DNA of 64,000 nucleotides from Utricularia gibba (lineage: Eukaryota > Streptophyta > Magnoliopsida > Lamiales > Lentibulariaceae), in NCBI GenBank assembly GCA_002189035.1, contig NEEC01000004.1, positions 2,914,001 to 2,978,000 on the forward strand, in the 5' to 3' direction. Each line of letters opens with the position of its first letter. The first letter of the stretch is position 1. The notes below the pieces were generated by a model. It was not told where the DNA came from and did no database searches. It was given only the letters and a program-made list of their open reading frames with translations. Position numbers and translations under genes: made by a program. Positions 1 through 10,319 of this stretch are shown here, in pieces.

Positions 1-1002
1 TTATATGTGAGAGAATACTTGCATTCCACCCTATACCCCGCATGGTAATATTTTGAATACAAGTATATTAACACAAGCTAATGCTTGTCTTTTATAATTT
101 CCAGCAAATTTTAAGCATGCAAGTAAAGTTTCTTATTTTAAGAATGGTGTTGTAGTATTTATCTCATCCTATCCCATTTACCACATGTTATGAAAAAAGT
201 TTCATTCATACATGGACCATGATCAATGTTAGTAATTAATTTTAAGGTGATAATACTTTTTCATCATTGCCATATTTTTTACTTAAACTTTTTTATTTTG
301 GGGGTGTTGCCTATTGTCAATTTGAAATTTATCTAAAATAAATAAAATGAAATCAAAAGACACATTAATACAGATATTTATATTTCTTAAAAAAATATCT
401 AATCACTTAATCTAACGTCTATACTTATCATTAAGTATAATAAAAATAAATAAATTATGAGATATTGATATTCTATGGATAGAGACTAATCATTCCTATT
501 TTATAGGTTTGGATCATGGTCTATTCGTGTGAGATCTTGTCTTATGGGTAGAGTGAAAAAAAGGATATGGTTATGAAGATTATATATTTCTCCCAAAATG
601 TGGCCATCTTTTGAGAAGGCTCTGAAATCAGGCCTAGCCAAAAAATAAGCCCATCCCCACTGAAGCTAAACATGATATGTCCACGGATTTCTAAGCTGCA
701 ACAGTCGAAAACTGTGAAGGCCTTTTGGGAATTGTCTAGAACTTTTGTCTATGGGAGATAGTCTGCGTTTAACATATCCCTTTCACTCGTGTACTGTGAT
801 TTACACCTCCTTCGTTTTTCTCCTTTGCATATGCTAATTTTGGTGAGTTATGGTATTCCCATTATTGTGAGGTGCTTGTGAACATTGCTCTTACACATAA
901 TTCATTTCAAGGTTTTTGTTGATGAATTCGATGTTAGTTAGAAAATCAGTGTTTGTTTATTGCGCTAAATTTTCGTTCATTCAAGAGTTGTGCTAAATTT
1001 TC
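1..1002. other. AT-rich intergenic sequence, nothing recognised
   Basis: No reading frame, RNA gene or repeat of the families seen elsewhere in the window could be recognised here. The Copia fragment to the right breaks off at about 1003, so this is either old flanking DNA or a different decayed insertion. Confidence 0.5.
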
Positions 1003-1769
1003 AGGTTTATCAACTACTTTCTAGACGTCATGCTTCTCTATCAATGCCACCTCTTCCTATGTCGACTTGCTCCATTCAGGGTCTCTCAATGCTTCCTAAG
1101 TGATGATCGGTTCATATATCAGAAAACACCTTTCTAGAATATCTCTAACATTTTTATACTTTGGCATGAGTGGTCGGCCACCGGCTTCGTGATAATCTTC
1201 ATTTGTTTCAAGGCTCACTTCCATGAAGTGGGGGGTGTATCTGGAATAGAGGTGTCGCTCTTCATCGGTTTCGTCCCCTAGAGTCTCAGAATAAAAAATT
1301 TCTTGCAGAAGCCTTGGGACAATGCCAATGATGATGTTTTGGTAGTCTGTATCATTGGTGTCATCATTGAATTCAGAGCCTTTTGATCCTTCAGTGATGT
1401 GTTGTGAATAGTCTTCCTCATTGACTTCATATGTGCTGCAGCTTTCAGGTTCCTACAGAAGACTACTACCTTGTAAGTTTTCAACATGAGGATGTTTGGG
1501 CCTATCTTATTGGCTTGGATATTATGATAGTAGTCCGTTCCGTTGTCTGAATTGGATAAGAGTGGAGACAGATGGGAACCTCCTTGTAAGGAATCCGGTG
1601 AGTTGGTAACATGATGTGGCTCGGGTTGACGAAATTGATTTTCCTCCTCAATGTTGGGAAACAATGTTGAGAGTGTAGAGTAGTAGTTAGGGTCGGTTGA
1701 TGCAAGGGTTGATTTTTTCCAATCATAAGCCTTGTTTTCATCTACTGTTACATCCCTGCTTAGCTCTAC

Positions 1770-2805
1770 TCAGTTGGTTCTCAGATTTAAGACCCGGTAG
1801 GCTTTGCAGGTGTCTCCATAACTCAACAGGATTCCCATGTCAGATTTCATATTTAATTTGATCCGTTTTTCCTTGGGAATGTGAATGATGGATCTGAAGA
1901 CTCTGGTGTGTGCCAAGTCAGGAACTCTGTCATTCCAAACTTCATAAGGTGATCTTTCGTCTTTGGTGCTTTTGGAAGGTAAGCAGTTTGGAAGATAAAC
2001 TGCGGTATTCATAGCTTCTCCTTAGAAGCACAATTGTATCCCCTTCTCGCACCTTAAGCATCTTGCCATGTTCATAATGGTGAGATTCCTCCTCTCGCAG
2101 ATTTCATTTTGTTCAGGAGTGTAAGGAGCAGAGAACTGATGCAGAATGCCTTTAGAGTCACATATTGTTTCAGTTTGGCAGATTGATACTCTCCCTCGTT
2201 GTCCAAGCGAAGAGTTAGGATCTTCCTTCCACTGTGAGTTTCAGCCAAAGCTTTGAATTTCTTGAAGTGTTGTATTGCCTCTGATTTTTTCTCCAGGATG
2301 TAGACCCATGTGTACTTTGAAAATTCATCAATAAACAGGACATAATATTTATTTCCAGCTCGTGTGGGTGTTGACATGGGTCCGCAGACGTCAGAGGTCA
2401 CTACTTTAGTTGATCAGATGCAGGGGTGCTGACTTTAGGCATAGATTTCCTGTCCATTTTGCACTGTAGGCACGTTCCGCACATATCTTCTTTCTGAGTT
2501 ATATTAGGAAATCCATTTGCAAGTGTCTTCTTGTTCAGTGACATTAAGTATGCATACTAGTGATGGCCCAGCCGCTTGTGCCATAGTTGAGATTCATCGG
2601 CGGTGGACAAGCACACTTCTGTCTGGCGGGAAGATTGCGAGAGTGTTAAGGCAAATATCTGATCATGCATGGGTCTGATGAGAAGTACGTTGGATTTAGC
2701 ATCTCGGATAATGCAAGTGCCATTTTCCAAGTGCACTTTGAGTCCTTTCTCTATTAATTGTTTTGAGCTGATCAAATTGTGCGACACTTCGGGCACGTAG
2801 TACAC
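1770..2805 (-). pseudogene. Copia-I pre-integrase and integrase remnants
   Basis: 2805-2557 is a GAG-pre-integrase domain (MYYVPEVSHNLISSKQL, ending SQLWHKRLGHH). 2401-2072 is the integrase catalytic core start (SDVCGPM, FIDEFSKYTWVY, a D-N-E-G-E-Y stretch). 2012-1770 is the core end and C-terminal domain (AVYLPNCLPSKS, then SPYEVW). The three pieces lie in separate frames or are split by stops. The linker to RT continues in pieces at 1741-1502 and 1664-1278. Confidence 0.8.
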
Positions 2806-2853
2806 ATCTGATATTTTGATGATTTTCTGTTCAGTCTCCAGGCAAACATTTCC

Positions 2854-3468
2854 TCATCCCCTTACTGGGGTTTGTTGTCCATTTGCCACCTCTTTGGTCT
2901 TGTCATGTATGGCTTCGAAAGAGGTGAATACGTTTCTATCTTTCGCCACGTGATGACTGCAGCCGCTATCTATCAGCCAAGTATCATTCTTTCTTAGATC
3001 ATTAAATGAGGTAATTAGGGTGTTGTAACATAGGGAGTAGAGTTCAATGTTCTGCTTATTTGAGTCCTCAGAGAATTTTACATTGTTGAGCATCAGAGCT
3101 ACATTTTCAGTAGCGTCAATCCGTTTCCCTCCCAGTTGATGATACTTTCTCAGAGGACACCCTTTGTCCGAATGCCCAGTTAACTTGTAGTAAGCACAGA
3201 GGCTCTCCGGATGCCACCAGTAGTTTGAAGGTAAGTGATTCTTATGTTTGCATAAGGTGTAGGGTGGTAGTGGTCCCTGTTTCTCATACTTACTGTGTTG
3301 TAGTACACAATCTGTTCGGCTAGACTTATTTGTTGCCAACCCACTGTAAGTTTCTGCAGCAATGAGAGTTCTGGAGATCTGAAGTGCTAGATCTTGAGAT
3401 ACCAGTTGTCCACATGAATTTTCTGTTTCTTCTTCTTGTAGGCTGTCCAACAGTTCAGTAGAGGTCAT
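2854..3468 (-). pseudogene. Copia-I gag C-terminus and protease start
   Basis: The frame holds a degenerate zinc-knuckle region (CAYYKLTGHSDKGCP, a C-x2-C-like motif with the second cysteine changed) and then the aspartic protease active-site stretch WLIDSGCSHHVAKD. The protease would cleave the Gag-Pol polyprotein. The frame ends at 2854 and the following pre-integrase part is in another frame, so the copy is broken. Confidence 0.8.
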
Positions 3469-3695
3469 AGAGTGTAGAGTTCTGTTGCCTTTAAGGCTAG
3501 ATATGACTTGCGTATATGCACGAGGTACTGCACTTATGATTTTCGCTTGATGCGCTCGTCCTCTACCTTTTCCCCCATAAGCTATAACTGCAGGATAAAA
3601 TTTGTTAGTTGCTCAGAAAACTGTGAGATAGTCATACCTGGTGAAGAAGACAGATTTTCGAAGCGGCCCTAGAGTCGTGAGATTTCTATTTTTTT

Positions 3696-4040
3696 TTAGT
3701 GTAGATCCTTCCCATAAATTTCTTTGAGTTTTTCCCAGGCTTCCTTCGAACCAGTGCATAAGAGTATCCTTTTGTACACTTCAGCAGTGACCTCTCTGCT
3801 GAGCATCACCTTTGCTTTCTTGATTATTTTTTTTGACTCCTCTGAATCAGGTTCATTGCAGACGGGTCCTTCAAAGACACACCATAGGTCATGGAGGTCT
3901 AGGAAGTCCTCCATGAGCTTGGCCCATACTCTGTAGTTTTGGCCATCAAATACAGGTGGTCCTTCTGAAGAGCTCATGTTGGAGTAGTGAAATGAGAAAC
4001 AGCGAGGTGATGAGATTGGGAGAGGATGATGACCATTCAT
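3696..4040 (-). pseudogene. Copia-I gag, N-terminal part
   Basis: This is the start of a Copia gag of the UBN2 type. The likely start is the Met at 3987, giving MSSSEGPPVFDG, the usual gag opening where an F-D-G motif follows the first dozen residues; the longer upstream extension is probably leader. The region carries the typical W...L...W pattern and the GSKEAWEKLKEIYG motif. A frameshift near 3690 separates it from the rest of gag. In an active element gag forms the cytoplasmic virus-like particle that packages the RNA. Confidence 0.75.
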
Positions 4041-4053
4041 GTCGGGTTCACCA

Positions 4054-4428
4054 TGTTAGAAGATTGGTTTTGAGAGGTAAGAAAGTAGAGCTTGTTCAAA
4101 GATTAATTTTGAGAGGTAAGATAGTAGACCTTTCGTGGGTGTGGAAGACTGGTTGTGTATTGTGTAGGGATTTTCACATACAACTTGCCCCTTTTTGAGG
4201 ATACTACAATTCAGTTGAGTTCTCCTATTTATAGCGGTAACTTTCAACCGTTGGGAAAGTTACCGTTGGAAGACCTGTGACTTCAGTACTTGAGATGTTG
4301 CAGTCTGTCAGTTCTAGGCTGATTTCCTCACGTAACCAGCTCTTGTTCGATCTTGGGCTGGCTTTGCAATGGGCTCACATGGTTGTTGGACCACCGACAG
4401 AAGAACTTGGGTTGACAGGGGCCCAACA
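4054..4428 (-). repeat. 5' LTR of Copia-I
   Basis: In element orientation it starts TGTTGGGCCCCTGTC and ends TCTTCTAACA, the usual TG...CA ends. It is followed at 4053-4041 by TGGTGAACCCGAC, which sits where a primer-binding site should be and is not the initiator-Met type used by the other elements here. The 375-bp length is inferred from one copy only, because the 3' LTR is missing and no target duplication can be tested. Confidence 0.5.
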
Positions 4429-4988
4429 CCAACAGTAAGGTTGTGCTCCCATCTCCTTTCTCCTTCGCGACGGGCGACTCAGACTCTCGCTTCTTCTTCC
4501 TTGATTCCTCGTTTCTGTACACATCTTCCTCGTTTTGGCATGAAACAGAATCAATTCCTTCTTCACATACCAGCACTTACTGAATACGTTTTTTTCCCAA
4601 TATCAGCTTCCTGTTCCTTGGTCGACGTAGAACTTGTAAGCATGTGTGAAGAGGGAGTGCTTTTTTTTTCCTCGAAGCGAATTGCCTTTTTTTATCAAGT
4701 GTGGTGTGGGTTATGGGTCTTAAGTTTGCTGCTACCACGAAACTAATGATTTAGCGAGATCTTTTGAGGAGTGCAGCGGCTTTTTTTTGTGACTAGAACC
4801 AAGGGCAGGCACCAAATGTGTGAAGTTTTTTTATTTTTATTTTCTGTATGCATTTGTTGGTTGGTTGGTGTGCTTTTTTTTTTTTTTCCAATTTCTTCTC
4901 AGTTGATTGTTTGCCGGTTTTAAGCTTTTTTCTTCTTTCCTCAGATTATTTTGATTGTATAATAGCCTTCTGAACCATAGAGAAGGGA
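4429..4988 (+). promoter_or_regulatory. 5' region of mTERF4, likely with a leader intron
   Basis: The 560 bp between the Copia-I LTR end and the mTERF4 start codon must hold the promoter and 5' UTR. 4440-4540 is pyrimidine-rich with many TC/CT runs, as is common in plant 5' UTRs. A plausible 5' splice site (TTGTAAGC, GT at 4636) and 3' splice sites after long pyrimidine tracts (AG at 4901-4902 or 4943-4944) suggest an intron in the leader. This is inference; no TATA box was convincing. Confidence 0.35.
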
Positions 4989-6575
4989 ATGAAATTCTGT
5001 GGGAACGCACAGCCAATGCCGATTCTTCTGCATAGCAAGTTCCCCTCTTTAGCTTTCCTCTGTCCTCATTTGATGCTTGTATCATCTCAGCGTATTTCTA
5101 GTAATTGTAAGAAGGGATGCGGTCTTGTGATGAAGCGTCATTCTTCTGTTTCAATGAGAAGTCGTCCATCAGCACTAGAAGGCGGAACTTCACCATCATC
5201 AGTTGTTGATAGAATTCAGCCTAGAGAGAAACAATCTGAGAATGAGGGTCGGTCAGATTCATTCTATACTCACCCTAGTTTACTTCAGATGAAGAATGAG
5301 AGAATGGCCAACCGAAAACGTGTTTATGGATTTCTGAAGGGTATTGGCATAGTTCCTGATGAGCTTGATGGGCTGGAGCTACCTGTTACTGTCGAAGTTA
5401 TGCAGGAACGTGTGGACTTCCTTCAGAAGTTGGGTCTGACAATTGACGATATCAACAACTACCCTCTTGTCCTCGGCTGTAGTGTGAAGAAAAATATGGT
5501 TCCAGTGCTCGATTATCTTGGGAAACTGGGCGTCAGGAAATCAAGCCTCACTGAGTTCTTGCGTCAGTACCCTCAAGTTCTCCATGCTAGTGTTGTCGTT
5601 GATCTTGCACCAGTTGTTAATTATCTCCAGGGCATGGACATCAAGCCATATGATATTCCTCGTGTTCTTGAGACATACCCCGAAGTACTGGGGTTTAAAC
5701 TCGAGGGAACGATGAGTACTTCTGTTGCATACTTAGTTGGAATCGGAGTTGCACGGCGTGAAATTGGAGGGGTGTTAACTAGATACCCTGAAATACTGGG
5801 AATGCGTGTTGGTCGAGTCATCAAGCCATTGGTTGAATATCTTACAAATTTAGGAATGTCATCCACAGCCATTGCTAGGATGATTGAGAAAGTGCCGCAG
5901 GTTCTCGGTTTTGGACTTGAGAATAGGGTGAAACCTAACGTGAACGTCCTTCTTGATTCTCATGTTAGACGGAGTTCGATTCCAAGTATGATAAGCCAGT
6001 ATCCAGAACTCATCGGGCTGGACCTGGAAACCAAACTTATTCGTAGCCAACAACTCCTCAGCTCTACAGTTGGCATAAGCCCTGAGGAACTGGGAAGGGC
6101 TCTGGAGAAGATGCCTCAAGTCGTCACCCTCAATGAGAAAGCCGTTAAGAGGCACGTTGATTTCCTGAAAGAATGCGGATTCTCAGACGAACAGGTGAAG
6201 AAGATGGTCCTGGTGTGCCCACAGTTGCTGGCGCTGAATGTCAACATCATGAAATCGAGCTTCGACTACTTCAAATCAGCGATGAATAGGCCATTAGATG
6301 ATCTAGTGAGCTTCCCTGCTTACTTCACATATGGTCTTGAGACCACCATCAAGCGTCGTCATCGCATAATCGTTCGTAAAGGCATTACGTGCTCCCTTTC
6401 GTGGCTGTTGAATTGCTCCGATGAGAAGTTCGAAGACAGGATGAGCTATGATTCAGTGGATATGGAAGAGATGGAACCTAGTGGCTTGACGCAGCCCCCC
6501 GTGGAAGAGTCTGAATACCAAGTGGATGATGATGCAAATGTAGAGCAGAAACTTTGGCCTGCCATCTCTGTGTAA
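4989..6575 (+). CDS. MTERF4: mTERF protein, chloroplast mTERF4 / BSM / RUG2 orthologue
   Basis: A single-exon 528-residue protein. Eight mTERF repeat motifs of the form (Y/x)-P-x-(V/I/L)-(L/I/V) recur every 36 residues or so: YPLVLG near 158, YPQVLH 194, YPEVLGF 230, YPEILGM 266, VPQVLGF 302, YPELIGL 338, MPQVVTL 375 and CPQLLAL 410. The first 80 residues are Ser/Arg-rich with few acidic residues, fitting a transit peptide. The tail (from about 485) is acidic. Length, the conserved IVPDELDGLELPVT and NNYPLVLGCSVKKNM stretches and the LNCSDEKFE motif near the end match Arabidopsis BELAYA SMERT/RUGOSA2 (mTERF4), a nucleic-acid-binding organellar protein that affects chloroplast RNA splicing and plastid gene expression. 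The start is the first Met of the frame. No stop or frameshift is present, so the gene is probably functional. Confidence 0.93.
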   Translation: MKFCGNAQPMPILLHSKFPSLAFLCPHLMLVSSQRISSNCKKGCGLVMKRHSSVSMRSRPSALEGGTSPSSVVDRIQPREKQSENEGRSDSFYTHPSLLQMKNERMANRKRVYGFLKGIGIVPDELDGLELPVTVEVMQERVDFLQKLGLTIDDINNYPLVLGCSVKKNMVPVLDYLGKLGVRKSSLTEFLRQYPQVLHASVVVDLAPVVNYLQGMDIKPYDIPRVLETYPEVLGFKLEGTMSTSVAYLVGIGVARREIGGVLTRYPEILGMRVGRVIKPLVEYLTNLGMSSTAIARMIEKVPQVLGFGLENRVKPNVNVLLDSHVRRSSIPSMISQYPELIGLDLETKLIRSQQLLSSTVGISPEELGRALEKMPQVVTLNEKAVKRHVDFLKECGFSDEQVKKMVLVCPQLLALNVNIMKSSFDYFKSAMNRPLDDLVSFPAYFTYGLETTIKRRHRIIVRKGITCSLSWLLNCSDEKFEDRMSYDSVDMEEMEPSGLTQPPVEESEYQVDDDANVEQKLWPAISV

Positions 6576-6730
6576 CCTATAATAATTTTCGAAGACTTCC
6601 TGATTGGTGAAGTGTGATAATTGATTTTATATTGTTATGAAAAATATGTTTATTTATCTATTTTATTGATAGTATATATTTCTAATTTGATTTTATGAAA
6701 AAAAAAGTATTTTATGAATTTTGTGAATAT
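6576..6730 (+). other. 3' UTR region of mTERF4
   Basis: AT-rich sequence directly after the TAA. Several A/T-rich near-upstream elements (for example AATAATTTTC and runs of A after ATGAAAAA) could serve polyadenylation, but no single signal is decisive. Confidence 0.35.
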
Positions 6731-6906
6731 TTTCAGTCTAATTTGTATAGAAATCGAACATTAATAATTTGAGAGTTGTGAAGTGCATGAAGTTGAACTC
6801 AAGCACAAACCTAAGAGGTTTAAAGATGTGAAGATTTAGTTAAAAATCATGCACTTCACAACTCTAGAATTATTAATGTTTGATTTCTATAAAGACTTAA
6901 ATTTAT
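6731..6906. repeat. Imperfect inverted repeat, about 60-bp arms
   Basis: The arm at 6731-6790 is repeated in inverse complement at 6847-6906 with about 85 % identity, around a 56-base loop. The inner part of the arms (GAGTTGTGAAGTGCATGA) is perfect. A transcript would fold into a long hairpin. It may be a MITE-like remnant or a hairpin in or just beyond the mTERF4 3' UTR; terminal direct repeats were not found. Confidence 0.7.
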
Positions 6907-7124
6907 TTGCAATAGATATGAAGCTCATATAATATAAGACCAAGAAGATTACTACCCTCTCAATATAAAAAGCCATACATCTTTTAAATATTTTTTGTTT
7001 TATTTTTATGCCTTTATGAGTTCAGAATTGGAGCATGTGCATTTGAGCGCACATTGTGAGTGAGAATTAGCAATGAAGCCAATGTAAGTCACCACAAAGT
7101 CTTAATGTTACGTGGGAAAATGTA

Positions 7125-7208
7125 TGTTATGCACTATAGTGCCCAATGTGTACTTGTTGGAAATGTAGGCTTCTCCGATGCCTGTTATGCACTATAGTGC
7201 CCGATGTG
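7125..7208. repeat. Two direct copies of a 25-bp unit holding the palindrome GCACTATAGTGC
   Basis: TGTTATGCACTATAGTGCCC followed by RATGTGT occurs at 7125 and again at 7183, a 58-bp period. Each copy contains the perfect 12-bp palindrome GCACTATAGTGC. Related weaker words (GTAGTGCT) follow to about 7320. Function unknown. Confidence 0.65.
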
Positions 7209-8551
7209 TGTGGATGTGCCTGCGTCTGTAATCGTAAACCCTGGAAGCCTTGCACCCGTGAAGCATTGTAGTGCTGAGGTAACCTTCAACCTGTGCACAC
7301 CTGTAGACTGTAGTGCTCGGCAAGCCCTTCCAGTGTCTGCAAGTTTGATACAACACTCGGATACCTGCTTGACTTGAAATGTATATAAATGTGAAATAAG
7401 AAAGAAAATACTCCAGATTTTAACCCCATTGGAAAACCTCTTGGGTTTGGAATTAATCCCAAGTTACGAAATTCACTATGAAATGGAAATTGGTTACACC
7501 CACAAACACTCTTCAGTTTGTGGTTACACCAAAACCACCTTTGGTTATCATCATTTATTTCTTCTTCCCCACCCCTAGGTTCATGATCGTTGCTGCTGAA
7601 CGTGGAGCTCACTTCCACAACACTACATGGTTCTAGTCCGCTTCCATTCACTTCTAGCCTACTTGAGAACACTGATCAACAACAAGTTTTCAAAAAGAAA
7701 TGCATAATTTAGTGTGTGGTTGATAATATCTTCGATTCATCCAATTCATCATCATCGTTTCCTTTTATCTTTATTTGCTCCAAAGCCACCTTCTCCAGTA
7801 GTATGATTCCTCTCAAATATCTTGCACTAGTTTTCATAAAAAGTAATGCTCATTTTTTTTAAGTTGTTTTATTTAATCTTGTTTATCTACACAAGTAATA
7901 TTGTAATTTATAATTGCAAAAGTGCAAAAAATGAACTCAAAAACTACATTCACCAGAAGGAATCCTTCTAGTGCCCCTTTGTAGCATCTATCTATATTTT
8001 TTTGTGATTGTTTTAAAATTATTTTTGATTTGCAAAGAAAGTTATAGAGGTGAACACAAGTTCTTGTAAACTTTGATTCTCGATGACACATGTGGAGAGG
8101 CATTCAAGTCAGTGTTTGGAAACTTTTTCTTCAGCGCTACAGTTATGTGAATGTGATGATTCACCTAAATGTAAATAACATAGTTAATGTTGCAAGATGA
8201 CACCAATATTAGCATAGAAAACAATAGAGGGAGTAATAAACATAACACAAATTTTACAGTAACTTCAAAACATAATAAACATATTTCAATTTTCCAATAA
8301 GATAATATTGAAAAATTTCCCTTGCAAATCACTTCGAAATATTATGTACTTTTTTTTTTTTTTGATGAATATGAGGTTCTCCTTTGATAACATGATGTTT
8401 AGAATTGAACAACTTTCCAAATCATTAGAAAACATGATGAATCACATTTTTTAACACATTGAACAATTTTACCTTGGAAATCATTCGATGTTAAATTATT
8501 AATGTTTTAATTTTTATTTTAAATAAAATAAAAATCACACAATATTACTAC
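7209..8551. other. Spacer between palindromic repeat and tRNA gene
   Basis: AT-rich sequence with a 17-base T run near 8346. A 128-codon minus-strand open frame (7672-7286) has no recognisable domain. No RNA gene or known element was recognised. Confidence 0.4.
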
Positions 8552-8556
8552 GCGGG

Positions 8557-8599
<43 letters not shown>

Positions 8600-8624
8600 G
8601 CGTGTTCGATCCACGCTCACCGCA
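8552..8624 (+). tRNA. tRNA-Phe (anticodon GAA)
   Basis: A 73-base cloverleaf without intron. The acceptor stem GCGGGGA pairs with TCACCGC apart from one G-A mismatch that is normal for plant cytosolic tRNA-Phe; the discriminator is A. The D-loop has AGCTCAGTTGGGAGAGC (B-type A box), the anticodon loop is CTGAAGA with GAA, and the T-arm contains GTTCGATCC (B box). No CCA is encoded, as expected for a nuclear gene. The sequence matches the canonical nuclear plant tRNA-Phe by eye, so it is probably active and decodes UUC/UUU in the cytosol. Confidence 0.97.
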
Positions 8625-8626
8625 AG

Positions 8627-8635
8627 TTTTTTTTT
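8627..8635 (+). terminator. RNA polymerase III terminator of tRNA-Phe
   Basis: A run of nine T residues begins three bases after the discriminator base, the normal pol III stop signal. Confidence 0.85.
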
Positions 8636-9600
8636 ACAGTTTTTATACGTAAAAACGGAATATTTATTTGGAAGCTAAAAGCATATCAAAAAGCACCTAT
8701 GCCCCCGCATAACGGCTGGGCCATTGTAAACGAGATTGGATGCTTGTATCGACCCAAATCCATATATTTGTACATTCAAACCTTCATGTCATGATTTCAA
8801 TAACCATAAAGCCATAACATTCTATAACCTCATACAAAACCTAAATATGAGCTTAAGGCTTCAAACCCACAATCGTGAATGACATAAGAAACTTTATTAC
8901 TCTAAAGTCATGAAACAAAAAGTTAAATACTAGATATTAATATAAGTCACAAAATAGCATGGTTTAGTTTTTCTACACAACCTACACCTAACTATCTAAG
9001 TTCATCATCACACAACAAAAGTAAATGTGCACGACATCAATTTTAAATCGACACCAACCCATCGACACTTCTACGTACACATGTACGGAGGTTATCCAAA
9101 ATGGTTGGCCTCATGACTCCTTACTCCAAGACTTAGATCACAACTCCTGGTCCTCATCCTCATGCTAGTCACCTGAAATGGTTTTTAGTGATCAAGACAA
9201 TGAAGCACATTTAAGTAATAAGAGAAGAACACAGAGCAATCAATACCATTCTAATGGAAAGCTATATAGGAAAGAGATCATATAAAACATAAAACATTTT
9301 AGCACATACAAGTCCATTAGTTATATGACCATTTACACATAGTTGCACCCTCTTATTCTCAGTAATCTCGGTTTAGCAATCTTAGGAACTGAAGATAAAA
9401 AGTTCTTTTAACCTTAACTTCGTGAAATCAGCAATAGGAAACCACCCAATTCATCAACCTCACTAAATTTCAGCCCCTCAAACATTTCTTTTCGTTTCCT
9501 CAATCTTGAACCACCTGGTGGCTATTTTTTCATAAGGAGTTGCCTCAAAGCATGCTCGATATAAAGAAGTGTACATGATGACATACATTTTTTTAGCATT
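8636..9600. other. AT-rich spacer downstream of tRNA-Phe
   Basis: No coding region, RNA gene or repeat family could be identified. Confidence 0.4.
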
Positions 9601-10310
9601 TTATAATATAAAATTATGATGTTTTGTTATGGTTTAGGTTATGTATCTGTGATTTTTCATATTTTACATGTTGTTTGGTTTAATTTTGTGTTTATATTAA
9701 CAAGTAGACTAAATCATTTGATTTAGTCCACCTTTAGTTATTGATGTTTAATTAAATCCAGCAAGAGGATTAGGAATAAATCGAACTTAAAGATGTGTGG
9801 ATCGTTGAAGGAGGCACAAAATCCGAAGGGAGATAAAGAGCACTATTATGCTGCATGTCGTCTATAGGTTCAGGTTGAGAATAGTACTAGTGTTAGGAAT
9901 AGTGAATTGGTGTAAAGAATAGAAGATACTTTTAGAAGAGTGAGAGAAGGAAAAAGAGAGCTTCAACAACGAAGAAATCAGACACACAAAGAAGTAGGAG
10001 AATGAATGAAAGGAGTGAAGAAGATGATTTTTCTAGAAGAAAAGCCTCAACATGAAGAACAAGCTGAAGAATCTAGTTCAGCGCTATTGTTCTGGGCTAC
10101 GAACAATAGTAGAAGGAGAACATAACTATTTAGCCTTATTTTTTTGTTTTTTGGATACTTAGTTTCTATGTTTATGATGTTTCCGTTGGATTGTGATTAT
10201 GAAATCTTGTGTTGCTTACCAAATATGATTGACTAGATCTTAGGAATGCCTTAAGGTGTAAAATGGTGATGTGGGACTAGGGTTCATAAGATAATTAATC
10301 ATTGTGTCTC
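9601..10310. other. Unclassified sequence, possibly an old LTR or leader
   Basis: The purine-rich stretch 9900-10110 has the same style as the purine-rich leader at 11600-11900 of the Athila-like element. Both pass through a CACTGTTC- or CTATTGTTC-like motif just before a T-rich tail. This hints at a diverged LTR or leader of a related element, but no ends or target duplication were found. Confidence 0.25.
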
Positions 10311-10319
10311 AACTTTTGT

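Larger units (their letters stand above)
1003..4428 (-). mobile_element. Truncated Ty1/Copia element (Copia-I): LTR-gag-PR-IN, RT missing
   Basis: Read on the minus strand the order is LTR (4428-4054), putative primer site (4053-4041), gag (from 3987), zinc knuckle and protease (3468-2854), pre-integrase and integrase (2805-1770), a linker, and the first residues of the Copia RT domain (about 1140-1003, resembling LRDPEWSK followed by VVDKP). Sequence similarity stops there, so RT, RNase H and the 3' LTR are lost. Stops and frameshifts split the polyprotein into at least six pieces. This is a different Copia lineage from the Copia-A copies elsewhere, with a different gag, LTR and primer site. 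Confidence 0.85.

Noticed and set aside
7125-7208. Short repeats considered as a CRISPR array
   Set aside because: There are only two copies in a plant nuclear context with no cas-like genes.
7286-7672. 128-codon minus-strand frame
   Set aside because: It has no known domain, no supporting copies and an irregular composition; chance openness is likely in this spacer.
8567-8794. 75-codon plus-strand frame starting inside the tRNA gene
   Set aside because: It begins within tRNA-Phe and runs across the pol III terminator; no domain is recognisable.
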